From: Clostridia bacterium
GTDB taxonomy: Bacteria > Bacillota > Clostridia > Oscillospirales > Acutalibacteraceae
Assembly (NCBI GenBank): GCA_017432485.1
Contig: JAFRJB010000043.1
Span: forward strand, 1-43,907
Direction of reading: 5' to 3'
Length of the DNA stretch: 43,907 bases
The position numbers were made by a program, and so were the translations under genes. This document shows positions 7,326-15,913 of the stretch, one piece after another. Each line of letters begins with the position of its first letter. Position 1 is the first letter of the stretch. Below the pieces are notes generated by a model. That model ran no database searches and had not been told where the DNA came from. It saw nothing but the letters and a program-made list of their open reading frames with translations.

Positions 7326-9320
7326 TTAGCAGCCGGCGCTCAATAATTGCCGAACTTCTTGCGCTTCTTTGCGCACAAACACCGGTATCTCGCCAAGCGG
7401 TGCAGGCACTTCTACCGTACCGCCGCCGTATTCTCTACCGCTCTCAAGGTGAATCCACTTATCTTGCGGCAAATAGACGGTTCTTGTCTGCGCGCCCTGT
7501 CGCAACACGGGAGCAACCAAAATATCTCTGCCCAGCAGGTATTCGTAAGCCTCTTCATATGCCTGCGCTTCATCGTAGTAGAAAAACAGCGGGCGAATGG
7601 CGGGAATGCCTCTTTGCGCATTTTCTTCAACCAGTCGCTTGAGGTACGGCGCAAGCGCCATATGCAGCGCTGTCATTTTTGCGCCGTGCGCAAGCACGGT
7701 ATCACTCGCATCAAACTGCGCGTTGATGTCGGGGTTCAAACCTTCGTGTCCGCGCATAAGCGGCGTAAACGCATTCATTTCACACCATCGCATATACAGT
7801 TCTTCGCTGCGCTTAAGATTAAAGAAAGATGTGTAACCGCCGATATCGGAGTGCGAAAGCCCGAACCCGCAGCAGCTCAAATTGAGCATCGCGGGAATAA
7901 CACTCGGCAAACCGAAGTCAATCGAAAAATCCACATGATTATCGCCGCACCACATCATGGTAGAATACTTAGGTGTGGCACTAAAGCCTGCACGGGTGAA
8001 GAACATAATTTCGCCCAACTTGCCGCTCTCCTCTACCGCCTCACGGTTGAGCTGCGCCCAGCGCGCCGGCCAGGTGTTGTGCACCAGCTCGGGATTCTCG
8101 CCGCTGTATAGCACACAATCGGTCGGTAAATACTCGCCGAAGTCTGCCATCCAGCCCGAAAGCCCGAAATCTATCATATTCTTTTTGATAATCTCTTTCA
8201 TCCACGCATACGCCGCCGGATTGGTCAAATCGATCATTGCCGCCGGGAAGGTCGTGATGGTGACATAATAATCTTCCCCTGCCGCGTTTTTAACACAGTA
8301 GCCCTTAGCACTCGCTTCTTTGTAGAGCGCCTTTTCCACGGCTAAAAACGGATTGATATAGCCGAGCACCTTCACACCTTCCGCGTTGAGGCGCACAATT
8401 TCTTTATCTAAGCCGGGGTAAAGCTCTCTGTCCCACTCCCAGTTCCAGTAAAGCTGCTTGCCGACCGCGGTCACGCGCCTGCCTTCCCAGTCTTGAATCC
8501 ACAACCCGCAAACGGGAATACCCGCCTTGCGCGCGGTGGCTAACTTTTCAAGCATCGTGCGCGTGCCGCCCTGCACGCCTAAGATTTGACCACCGTACAC
8601 CCAATCGGGCAGTTCCGGCTGCCTGCCGACTACCTCACTGAGGTTTTCAAGCAGCGCCTCAAAGCTCTCGCCGAAGCCGATATAAAACGGCGCGATTTCA
8701 TCGGTCTTGACCATGTGCCACTCGTTTCTGTAACCGAAGTCAAAAACAGTTCTTGCTGTGGTCAACGAGTGGTAGTAGAATTTGCGCTCGCTGATAAAAG
8801 TCGGCTGCGCATAGTAGGTTTCATATCTGTCAAGCGGCTGCTTAACAGTGCTGTTTCTGATACCGACAACCTGTTTAACAAGTTTCTTGGAGATTTGCGC
8901 ACCGTTGATGTGCTCAGCCACCCATACATTCACGCGCTTGCCGCGCAGGTTAAACTCGGTGAAGTTCTCACCGCCGCCGTAAACGCTCTCATCGCGCACA
9001 GCGGGGATACGCACGAGCATGCGATTATATTTGCGAAAGCCGTAAGGAGAAAACTTGAAACGGTCGCGTTCACAGGTGATTGTAACATGGCCGGTATTGC
9101 CGTAAATCGTCGCCACACCGTCAATGAGCTCAATGCGCTTGGCAACCACCACAGCGCGGTGGCGAAAGCTCTCGGAGATTTTAAAACTGCCGCGGCTCAT
9201 TTTGTAATCGGTATCGCCGATGCCGATATAGAAGAAGGGTTCTCCCTCGGCAATGCGGTATATCACACTATCATTATGTAATAATGATAAGGTATTGTTT
9301 TCTTTGAGAATTTTGACCAT
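7326..9320 (-). CDS. sftG: Sulfoquinovosidase, glycoside hydrolase family 31
   Basis: A 664-residue GH31 enzyme closely resembling E. coli YihQ across its catalytic domain. Numbered from the ATG at 9320, the nucleophile is Asp393 in WMADFGEYLP and the acid/base is Asp460 in MMWCGDNHVD. The YihQ sulfonate-pocket positions Gln288, Trp304 and Tyr508 align with Gln276, Trp292 and Tyr496. The position of YihQ Arg301 is Gln289 here, by my recollection of YihQ. The enzyme should release sulfoquinovose from sulfoquinovosyl glycerol or diacylglycerol. No signal peptide is visible, so it is cytoplasmic and acts after import. An in-frame TTG at 9341 is rejected because GAGAGG precedes the ATG. It is the first gene of the operon. 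Confidence 0.9.
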   Translation of the reverse strand: MVKILKENNTLSLLHNDSVIYRIAEGEPFFYIGIGDTDYKMSRGSFKISESFRHRAVVVAKRIELIDGVATIYGNTGHVTITCERDRFKFSPYGFRKYNRMLVRIPAVRDESVYGGGENFTEFNLRGKRVNVWVAEHINGAQISKKLVKQVVGIRNSTVKQPLDRYETYYAQPTFISERKFYYHSLTTARTVFDFGYRNEWHMVKTDEIAPFYIGFGESFEALLENLSEVVGRQPELPDWVYGGQILGVQGGTRTMLEKLATARKAGIPVCGLWIQDWEGRRVTAVGKQLYWNWEWDRELYPGLDKEIVRLNAEGVKVLGYINPFLAVEKALYKEASAKGYCVKNAAGEDYYVTITTFPAAMIDLTNPAAYAWMKEIIKKNMIDFGLSGWMADFGEYLPTDCVLYSGENPELVHNTWPARWAQLNREAVEESGKLGEIMFFTRAGFSATPKYSTMMWCGDNHVDFSIDFGLPSVIPAMLNLSCCGFGLSHSDIGGYTSFFNLKRSEELYMRWCEMNAFTPLMRGHEGLNPDINAQFDASDTVLAHGAKMTALHMALAPYLKRLVEENAQRGIPAIRPLFFYYDEAQAYEEAYEYLLGRDILVAPVLRQGAQTRTVYLPQDKWIHLESGREYGGGTVEVPAPLGEIPVFVRKEAQEVRQLLSAGC

Positions 9321-9371
9321 TTTTGTGACTGCCTCTCGCAATTAATTAACAAAGTTACCCATTATGAAAAT

Positions 9372-9400
9372 ATTATACTATTCCCCTATTTTATTGTCAA
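9372..9400 (-). promoter_or_regulatory. Consensus sigma-A promoter of the sulfoquinovose operon
   Basis: On the minus strand, a perfect -35 TTGACA (9395-9400) and perfect -10 TATAAT (9372-9377) are separated by 17 nt. The expected start is near 9365, about 45 nt before the sulfoquinovosidase ATG. A palindrome ACTATAGT (9405-9412) just upstream is a possible regulator site. Such a strong core promoter would need repression, consistent with the ROK gene in the operon. Confidence 0.85.
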
Positions 9401-9464
9401 TAGGACTATAGTATTTTTTACCAATTATTATAAAAGTTAATATATAAATATAGGCAAAATGACA

Positions 9465-9495
9465 AAAGAACCGAGATGTTTTATCTCGGTTCTTT
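9465..9495 (-). terminator. Terminator after the L,D-transpeptidase gene
   Basis: Hairpin AAAGAACCGAGAT / ATCTCGGTTCTTT around a short loop, followed on the minus strand by a T-rich tract. It separates the L,D-transpeptidase gene from the sulfoquinovose operon promoter. Confidence 0.8.
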
Positions 9496-9513
9496 GATTA
9501 TGCTTATGTTTGA

Positions 9514-10254
9514 TTAATAGATTGTCACCGATGTGCCGGGTGTGACAGTTTTTAATACGGTTACCATATCTTCTTCGGAAATGGCAACGCAGCCGCCGGT
9601 CGGTGTATCCGGGTCTTTCCAGCAGTGCAGGAAAATGGCATTACCCGCATAGGGCGCGCCCGCCTTATTGTAGCCGAGGTCAAGCAAATACTTATAACGA
9701 ATGGGGTATTCGATTAAGTGCTCATCTTCGGAGTAATCGTTATTCGGGTCTTGGCTCTTGTAAAGCAGGGTGTTATACTTCTTGCCGTTGGAGCCTGTTG
9801 CGCACCAATACATATCGTCTGTAATCTTAGTGTAGGGCAGCAAACTGCCGGGGTCATCGGCAATGCCGTATGCTTCACCGATGGTCCAAGTGCCAAGCGG
9901 TGTTTTGGTGTCGCCTTCCGACTGCTTGCCGGGGCCGTTTTTACCGATTAAAGCATCACAGCTGAATACGGTTTCATACTGACCTTCTACTGCCTGATAA
10001 ATGGTCAACTGAGCGTGATAATCGCCATCCGTAGCGGTTTTCACACCAATGCGGTATTCGCCGTTGCGCTCAGGAGAAATCGCTTGCCCAAACAAGGTTT
10101 TCTCCACTTCCTCTTGCGAAATGATATTTTGGTAGAGTTTATAATCTTTCTTGATCTTAGATGCCGAGACCGCCTGCCAAATGGCAATCGCCCCAAATAC
10201 TATGGCAATAACGCCGACAACAATGCAGATTATTTTCATACGTTTTGTGTTCAT
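9514..10254 (-). CDS. L,D-transpeptidase (YkuD) family protein, membrane anchored
   Basis: A 246-residue protein with one N-terminal hydrophobic helix (IICIVVGVIAIVFGAIAIW) and an extracytoplasmic YkuD domain. The catalytic signature is FLHCW followed by TPTGGCVAI near residue 225, where the Cys is the nucleophile that forms the acyl-enzyme. It would crosslink or modify peptidoglycan peptides, or anchor proteins, outside the membrane. The TGGCVA form, rather than SHGCIR, points to a divergent subgroup. The ATG at 10254 has AAAGGA eight bases upstream, and the earlier in-frame ATG at 10272 would put that site inside the coding region. Monocistronic between its own promoter and terminator. Confidence 0.85.
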   Translation of the reverse strand: MNTKRMKIICIVVGVIAIVFGAIAIWQAVSASKIKKDYKLYQNIISQEEVEKTLFGQAISPERNGEYRIGVKTATDGDYHAQLTIYQAVEGQYETVFSCDALIGKNGPGKQSEGDTKTPLGTWTIGEAYGIADDPGSLLPYTKITDDMYWCATGSNGKKYNTLLYKSQDPNNDYSEDEHLIEYPIRYKYLLDLGYNKAGAPYAGNAIFLHCWKDPDTPTGGCVAISEEDMVTVLKTVTPGTSVTIY

Positions 10255-10285
10255 AATCGTAATCCTTTCCATAAAGTATAGTTAC

Positions 10286-10314
10286 AGTATACTAAAAGAA
10301 TGCAGCTTTTTCAA
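10286..10314 (-). promoter_or_regulatory. Promoter of the L,D-transpeptidase gene
   Basis: -35 TTGAAA (10309-10314) and -10 TATACT (10286-10291) with 17-nt spacing on the minus strand, about 30 nt before the chosen ATG. Confidence 0.75.
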
Positions 10315-10408
10315 TAGCGCAATAAATGGGGGCATTTGCTTGCAGGTGAGCCTGCTTTTTGTTATATGTATCAGCTGTAAACTGTTGTTTCAAATAAGGA
10401 ATTTCGCG

Positions 10409-11500
10409 CTACACAATATATTTTTTCAAAAATGGAAGCTTGTTGAGCACCACCGATACGATGAATGAAACCAGTGTAACCGCAATAAACAGCAACGGGA
10501 ATGTAATTACCGCAGAAGTACTTCTGATCACATTGCCGAAAAGGTCATAGGCTATATGCAGCAGCAACATATGAATCAAAAATACCCCGAAGCAATACTT
10601 GGAAACCTTTTGAAAAAACACTTGCAGTTTGAGCGGTATTTTCCCGCCTGCGTACAGATTTTTAGCGAATACAAATACCGCCGGTGTCATCATCACTACA
10701 TTCGCGGAAAAGTAGGAATAAAACTGTTCCTTGAGCTCACCGTAATGCCAAGAAAAAAGCACTGTCAACCCAACGCTCATTACAAAGCCTGCAATCCCTG
10801 CCGCATAGATAACTTTGGTCTGATTTTTACTCAGCTCTGTCCGGTGCAGGTAATCGCCGAGCACAAAATAGGAGGCATAAGTTACAGCGCAAATCATATT
10901 GCTGTAGCGCATCCAATCGTAAACAATGTCTGCGATACCATCGGAGAAAAGCCCAACCACCGGCACAATACCGCCGATAATGACGGAAGAGGAAAACGTG
11001 ATGATTAAAAAATATTCGGTGAGTGTTTTACTTTGCACAATCTTTTTAAGCAGCGGTAAAAATACATACATTCCCACAATGGCAAATAAAAACCAAAAAT
11101 GCTCCGGTCCGCGAAGAAACGTAGCGACTGTCTCTTTCAACGAGGTGCCTTGCCAATAATTCCAGCCCGCATACAGTGCCGACCAAAAAATAAAACAAGT
11201 GACAATCCTCCCGATTTTTTTCAAATAAAGATTTTTTAATGTATACTCTCTATTTAGAAACAATGTGCCGCTAATCATAAAGAACACCGGTGCAGCCCAC
11301 CGTGTGGCGCTGTTGATGATATTCATGGCATTCCAACTAATCGAATGCACACTTGCAAACTTCAGCGTGTCCACCGTCAGGTGCAGTAAAATAACTGCCA
11401 ACGTTGCAAAAACGCGCAAAAAATCCAAATAAAATACTCTACCCTGTTCGCCGCCGCTTAAAGATGACGGCACAGTAAAATTCATACCTGTTTGACTCAT
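10409..11500 (-). CDS. Acyltransferase 3 (OafA/WecH-type) membrane protein
   Basis: A 363-residue integral membrane protein with about ten hydrophobic segments. The acyltransferase-3 start motif YLDFLRVFATLAVILLHL contains the conserved histidine, and RWAAPVFFMISGTLFL is typical of the second helix. Such proteins O-acetylate or O-acylate cell-surface sugars, peptidoglycan or secreted glycolipids. I chose the ATG at 11500, which has AAGGA close upstream. A longer frame from 11581 is rejected because a promoter -10 element lies across its first codons. Substrate unknown. Confidence 0.8.
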   Translation of the reverse strand: MSQTGMNFTVPSSLSGGEQGRVFYLDFLRVFATLAVILLHLTVDTLKFASVHSISWNAMNIINSATRWAAPVFFMISGTLFLNREYTLKNLYLKKIGRIVTCFIFWSALYAGWNYWQGTSLKETVATFLRGPEHFWFLFAIVGMYVFLPLLKKIVQSKTLTEYFLIITFSSSVIIGGIVPVVGLFSDGIADIVYDWMRYSNMICAVTYASYFVLGDYLHRTELSKNQTKVIYAAGIAGFVMSVGLTVLFSWHYGELKEQFYSYFSANVVMMTPAVFVFAKNLYAGGKIPLKLQVFFQKVSKYCFGVFLIHMLLLHIAYDLFGNVIRSTSAVITFPLLFIAVTLVSFIVSVVLNKLPFLKKYIV

Positions 11501-11571
11501 AGCTTCCTTACTGTTTATCAACCATTTTGCTTTCGAATATGTAATCCGATTTCTTTTTTCTAATCGGCTAT

Positions 11572-11601
11572 AGTATAACATTATTCATTCACATCAGTCA
11601 A
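11572..11601 (-). promoter_or_regulatory. Promoter of the acyltransferase gene
   Basis: -35 TTGACT (11596-11601) and -10 TATACT (11572-11577), 18-nt spacer. It overlaps the first codons of the longest reading frame and therefore supports the downstream ATG at 11500. Confidence 0.7.
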
Positions 11602-11652
11602 GCCAAAAAGGCGCACACACAGGCTCACTCGTTTGTAGGAAAACTGTTATAA

Positions 11653-11689
11653 AAAAAATATTGCGCTTGGTGCCCCAAGCGCAATATTT
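11653..11689 (-). terminator. Terminator after the Ig-like repeat protein gene
   Basis: Strong hairpin AATATTGCGCTTGG / CCAAGCGCAATATT with a run of eight T residues on the minus strand, immediately after the stop codon at 11691. Confidence 0.9.
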
Positions 11690-11690
11690 C

Positions 11691-13163
11691 TTATTTAATC
11701 GTTATCTTCACCGACTTGCTGCAGGCTTTATAAGCAGAACTTTGTTTGCAATAGACCTTTAAAGTGTACGTTCCCTTTTTCAGTTTCGGCAGTTTGACTG
11801 TCGCCCTGCCTTGAGAATTTGTTTTCACTTTATAGGTTTTACCGGCAATTTTGAAATACACCGGGTAGTTTTTAATCACGAAACCATTGGTTTTATCTTT
11901 GAGCGTTGCCGTATACTTTTTGGTTTTTGTGCTTGCTTTATAAGTCCTGCCGGCGGCAGTAAGGGCAGTTTGATGAACGCCGATTTTTATCGTATCTGTT
12001 TTTGTGTCACCGTACCGGCTGTAAGACACCAGTTTATAGCTGCCTTTTTTCAAATGTTTGAGTGACAGGCGCGCAACACCGTTTTGGTCGGTCTTAACTG
12101 TATATGTTTTCCCGCTGATTTTAAATTTTACATTTCGGTTCTTTTCCGCTGCGTTATCATAGTTACTGTAAAAAGATACGCGAACGAACGCATTGTTTGT
12201 TCCTACCGCCAAATCTTTGGGTGTTAAGATTTTAATCGCAACGCATGGCTTAATGGTAATGTTGACAACCTTGGAAATACCCTCGCAGCTGAACTTGGCA
12301 GTATACTTGCCCGGCTTTTTATTTAAAGGAATCGAAAAGCTGATAACGCCTTTTGCGTTGGATTTCACCGAATATCTGTTCCCACAGAAATAAATGACTG
12401 CTTGTCTATTTGCCATCGGCTTACCGATTTTATTGAGAACCGTTGCGCTAATGGTCAGTTTCTTGCTGAGAAAACCTGTATAAGAGGTTTTACCGGGCTG
12501 AAGATCAGCCACTTTTGTGCCATCGACCAGTTTTACCACAAGAGCTTTGTAGGGAAAGAAATAACCCCAGTCAGTGAAATCGGCTTTGTATTCACCCTCA
12601 AGTGCAGCACTAATCGGCGCGGCAGGTGCCAAAGTATATATGGTTTTACCGCTTGCATCCTCAGCACCCGTAAGGGTGGCATCCACCGTATTGTCGCGGT
12701 TAAAATCAAGTTGGCAGTTTTCCGCTAATCCGCCTGGAACAGCCCACTCGCTATTAGCAAGTAAACCGGCAATCTGCGCGGTGACAGTGATGCCTCTTGT
12801 ATCACAAAGCACTATCATTGGGGTTGTTTTTTCGGCAATCACTGCCTTGATGCTCACATCCTGCTCCGGCATTGGGAAACTGCCGTCATCCGCCAAACCA
12901 ATGGTGCCGGTTGCAGTGGTAATCTCAAACTCACCGGTCAAATACTTGCCGGCAGGCAAATCGCCGAAATTGTAGCGAATGGAGGGTGTAATGCGCTCAT
13001 GTGCACAGGCACTTGTTACCACATTGCCGTTGCAATAGGCATCGGTGTAACTATCCGTAGTAATGGCATACATTGTGCCCTGCTCGGCAAAAGCGGAAAA
13101 ACCCGCCGAAACCGCGCTCATCAAAATACACAGTGCCAAAATCAAACTGAGTGTTTTTTTCAT
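11691..13163 (-). CDS. Secreted protein with C-terminal Ig-like repeats
   Basis: A 490-residue protein with a clear signal peptide (KKTLSLILALCILMSAVSAG, cleavage near FSAFA). Residues of about 30-230 are a domain I do not recognise, including LDFNRDNTVDATLTG, which resembles a single calcium loop. From about 230 to the end come three Ig-like repeats with the recurring pattern KxxGKxYxVKTNxxGxxxxxLxxLKKGxYxL, like bacterial adhesin or Big-type domains. The ATG at 13163 has AAAGG nine bases upstream and is preferred over the ATG at 13172. No sortase motif, dockerin or C-terminal anchor is visible, so attachment is unknown. Likely a surface or secreted binding protein. Confidence 0.75.
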   Translation of the reverse strand: MKKTLSLILALCILMSAVSAGFSAFAEQGTMYAITTDSYTDAYCNGNVVTSACAHERITPSIRYNFGDLPAGKYLTGEFEITTATGTIGLADDGSFPMPEQDVSIKAVIAEKTTPMIVLCDTRGITVTAQIAGLLANSEWAVPGGLAENCQLDFNRDNTVDATLTGAEDASGKTIYTLAPAAPISAALEGEYKADFTDWGYFFPYKALVVKLVDGTKVADLQPGKTSYTGFLSKKLTISATVLNKIGKPMANRQAVIYFCGNRYSVKSNAKGVISFSIPLNKKPGKYTAKFSCEGISKVVNITIKPCVAIKILTPKDLAVGTNNAFVRVSFYSNYDNAAEKNRNVKFKISGKTYTVKTDQNGVARLSLKHLKKGSYKLVSYSRYGDTKTDTIKIGVHQTALTAAGRTYKASTKTKKYTATLKDKTNGFVIKNYPVYFKIAGKTYKVKTNSQGRATVKLPKLKKGTYTLKVYCKQSSAYKACSKSVKITIK

Positions 13164-13293
13164 AGTCTTCATCCTTTCGCTCTCAACAAGGGACTGTATA
13201 TATGGTAATATATTATCATATTTTCCATACTAATGCAATAAATATTGAATAGAGAGTTCGGTTTACCGGTCGTCTGTTGCCTGACAAAACAAG

Positions 13294-13323
13294 AAAAGAG
13301 CGAGGTCGCCGACCTCGCTCTTT
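13294..13323 (-). terminator. Terminator after the FN3 surface protein gene
   Basis: Hairpin AAAGAGCGAGGTCG / CGACCTCGCTCTTT just after the stop at 13327, followed by TTTTC on the minus strand. Confidence 0.85.
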
Positions 13324-13326
13324 CGC

Positions 13327-15585
13327 TTATTTTGTTTTCACTTTGACTGCATTGCTCCAAGTCGAGAAGTAATGGACCTTACTGATTGTCTTGTAGGTTC
13401 TTACTCTGACATAATAAACTTTCTTAGCGCTGAGATTCTTGACAGTCGCTTTGAGCGTTTTGACACTCCTTACTGTCACTTTCTTCGAGCCGGAGAAGTT
13501 CGACTTGGTGCTGTACTCAATTTGGTAGCCGGTCGCGTTTGTTTGCTTTTTCCACTGCGCGGTAAAAGCTCTCTTGGTGCCTGTCACCTTACTGAAACTG
13601 GTGCCGGCAGGCAAAGTCGGCGAATTCAGCGTGGCGCTCCAGGGGCTGTAATAATACTTACCGTCTGTCGCTTTGATATAGAAGCGCACACGGAATTTGT
13701 AGTTATTACCCGCTGCCAAATTCTTGAAAGTGTATGCTGTTACACCTGCCTTGAGTGTCGCATAGGTTGACCACTTCTTACCGTCTTTGGTCGAAATCTG
13801 TACCTGGTAGCCGCTCGCATTTTTGACACTGTTCCAAGTCATAGTCTGCGCCTGCTTGGTTCTTGCTTTGCACTTGAGTGTCTGCTTGCCGGTGGGCGCT
13901 TTGTAGGCAGCTTTGTAACTGTCGCCGCAATCCTGCCTGGCGCAGGTGTATATGGTATAGCCGAGCGCAGTCGCTGTCGGCGCTACTGTTTTTGTTGCCT
14001 TATACTCATGCCCGAGCGCGGGGAATACCTGTGTGATGGTTTCGCCGCAAATCGCGCAGGTCGAAGCGCCTTCGCCGGGCTGTGTGCAGGTTGCATCTTT
14101 CGTTTTTACCCAAGGACCCCACTCATGCTCTAATTCCGCAACAACCATCGGCACAGCGCCACCGCTAAGTTGTGCCTGCACCTTAGCGATTAAAGCCTCC
14201 TTATCGGCAATCGGCATCCATTCATGCGCTGCTTCGTAGAGTAAAATTGTGCCCGCGCCGGAGCAGTCTCCCTCATTCTTAAACCAGCTGATATCGTTGC
14301 CGTCTAAGCCGATGCAGCCGCAGCAGCAGGTACCGTCTATGAGCAGTGTTGCACCGCTATGGTTGATAATTTCGCCACCCATTTGGCTCTTCATAAATGC
14401 TTCTTCGCCAACCGTGATGGTATTAAAGTTTTCGATATTGCCGCCTTGCGTGGTCAAAAGATTACCGCCGGGCAACACAGTGATTGTGCCGCGATTATCT
14501 ATACCGCAGGAAAGAGTTGCGCCGCTGTTGATAGCCACATTTACGCCTTCCGACACAATGAGTTTTGCCATCGCCTCAATGCGCTCACTTGCAGGTATTT
14601 CAATATCGGCGGAAAGTTTGACAATGGTATCCATATTCCCTTCTACCGCTTCGCCTGCCACGGTGCGCCTGAATGCCAGTGCCTCTTTGAGTGTTATATA
14701 ATCGGAGGCGCTCACCAATTTATAGATATTGACATCATCCCAATTTTCAAAGCGCGAAGTTTGCCCTAACTGCACCATCATCGCTTCAATGAGCGCATCC
14801 ATATCGGAAACCGGCATAAATTCATGCGCCGCTTCATACAGCACAATGTTACCGTTACCGGTAACTGTACCTTCGTTAGAGAACCAGAAATCGTCAGCGC
14901 CGTCATCGCCGATACAGCCGCAGTTGAATTCACCGTTCAGTTCAATCGTGCCGCCCTCAGCATTAACAATCGGCGTGCCCATGCGCGACTCCATCGCCGC
15001 ACCGCTTTGAATTTGAATAAGACCGTTATTGATCGCCTGGCCTCCTTGTGTGGTGACATATTGCCCGCCGGCTTCTACTGTCACCGTGCCGTTGTTTGTA
15101 TTGCAACAAACGGCAGAACCGCCACGTTTAACGAGAATAGTGCCGTTGTTGACATCAAAATCCGCTTCGGTCGCACCGCCTGCTTCCACGATAATTGTAC
15201 CGTTGTTGACCACACTGCCGTTCGGGAAAGGCGGGGTTTCCCCGTCGCCTTGGTAGGAAGACCACATACTGCCGATGACACCGCCATTGCCGATGGTAAG
15301 CGTCACACCGGCGTCAATGGTCATCACGGTATCGTGATAGTAATTAAGATGCATCGCATCAAACAGAATACTGAAATCTTCATAAATTGCAAAACTCTCG
15401 GTGATGTGAATCGCATCTACCTCTTCGTTTTGGTTGAGCGCTGTGCCAAGCTCCGCCGCGCTTGTCACATTTAAAACAGTACCGCTTGCAAAAGCTGTCA
15501 CCGTGCCGGGCACAAAGAGTGTGCACACCATCACTACCGCCAGTAAACAAGCGAGCGCTTTTTTCATTAATTTACTTTTCATCAT
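13327..15585 (-). CDS. Secreted surface protein with duplicated CGCIG module and two FN3 domains
   Basis: A 752-residue protein. The signal peptide covers residues 1 to about 35 (ALACLLAVVMVCTLFVPG). Residues of about 90-260 and 350-470 have short NNGTIxVxxGG strand repeats suggestive of a beta-solenoid. Each ends in a duplicated module: TTQGG, then NCGCIGDDG or CCCGCIGLDG, then LYEAAHE(F/W)MP. Next comes a cysteine segment (CTQPGEGASTCAICG, GHEY, TCARQDCG) common in clostridial surface proteins. Two fibronectin type III domains fill about 565-752. The ATG at 15585 follows AAGGAG. No anchor motif is seen. Likely an adhesin or exposed carbohydrate-binding protein; the function of the CGCIG module is unknown. 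Confidence 0.75.
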   Translation of the reverse strand: MMKSKLMKKALACLLAVVMVCTLFVPGTVTAFASGTVLNVTSAAELGTALNQNEEVDAIHITESFAIYEDFSILFDAMHLNYYHDTVMTIDAGVTLTIGNGGVIGSMWSSYQGDGETPPFPNGSVVNNGTIIVEAGGATEADFDVNNGTILVKRGGSAVCCNTNNGTVTVEAGGQYVTTQGGQAINNGLIQIQSGAAMESRMGTPIVNAEGGTIELNGEFNCGCIGDDGADDFWFSNEGTVTGNGNIVLYEAAHEFMPVSDMDALIEAMMVQLGQTSRFENWDDVNIYKLVSASDYITLKEALAFRRTVAGEAVEGNMDTIVKLSADIEIPASERIEAMAKLIVSEGVNVAINSGATLSCGIDNRGTITVLPGGNLLTTQGGNIENFNTITVGEEAFMKSQMGGEIINHSGATLLIDGTCCCGCIGLDGNDISWFKNEGDCSGAGTILLYEAAHEWMPIADKEALIAKVQAQLSGGAVPMVVAELEHEWGPWVKTKDATCTQPGEGASTCAICGETITQVFPALGHEYKATKTVAPTATALGYTIYTCARQDCGDSYKAAYKAPTGKQTLKCKARTKQAQTMTWNSVKNASGYQVQISTKDGKKWSTYATLKAGVTAYTFKNLAAGNNYKFRVRFYIKATDGKYYYSPWSATLNSPTLPAGTSFSKVTGTKRAFTAQWKKQTNATGYQIEYSTKSNFSGSKKVTVRSVKTLKATVKNLSAKKVYYVRVRTYKTISKVHYFSTWSNAVKVKTK

Positions 15586-15633
15586 CAACTCTCCTTCTCA
15601 ATAGACTTGATAGAATGAGTATTTGCTATTTCT

Positions 15634-15662
15634 ATGGTATCATTAAAATCGGAAATAGTCAA
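15634..15662 (-). promoter_or_regulatory. Promoter of the FN3 surface protein gene
   Basis: -35 TTGACT (15657-15662) and weaker -10 TACCAT (15634-15639), 17-nt spacer, about 50 nt before the ATG. Confidence 0.6.
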
Positions 15663-15688
15663 AAAAAATTATAGAGATGACAGGGCTC

Positions 15689-15913
15689 GAGAAAGTGAGA
15701 TAAAATTTGTCAGCCTCTGCGCTGAGCTGTACATAAGTACCGCAAGCAGAGGCTGGCAAAAACACAAAATCGCCGATTTTACAATAAATCGGCGATTTTC
15801 ACATTTTCGTTTTTTCAAAATATATGAAGCATTCATTCCATCACTACAGTGTTAATTTTCCTATATCTTTAACAAAAAAATATCGTGTGGTTTTAGCCAC
15901 TTTATCGACACTC
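15689..15913 (+). repeat. Dispersed structured element, copy A
   Basis: This 225-bp element fills the gap between the FN3 protein and desulfoferrodoxin genes. Copy B lies inverted at 32624-32843. Shared blocks are GAGAAAGTGAG at one end, a central stem-loop with GCTGAG in its internal loop, a second hairpin AAAATCGCCG...CGGCGATTTT, CATCACTACAGTGT, and CGTGTGGTTTTAGCCACTTT at the other end. In copy A the first stem pairs 15709-15720 with 15746-15757 over 12 bp, topped by GTAC/GTAC and loop ATAA. The second hairpin (15766-15799) can act as a bidirectional terminator, including for desulfoferrodoxin. It may be a mobile repeat, a structured RNA, or both. Confidence 0.75.

Noticed and set aside
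10336..10365. Terminator for the acyltransferase gene
   Set aside because: The small GCAGG/CCTGC hairpin has its T-run on the plus strand, the wrong side for this minus-strand gene.
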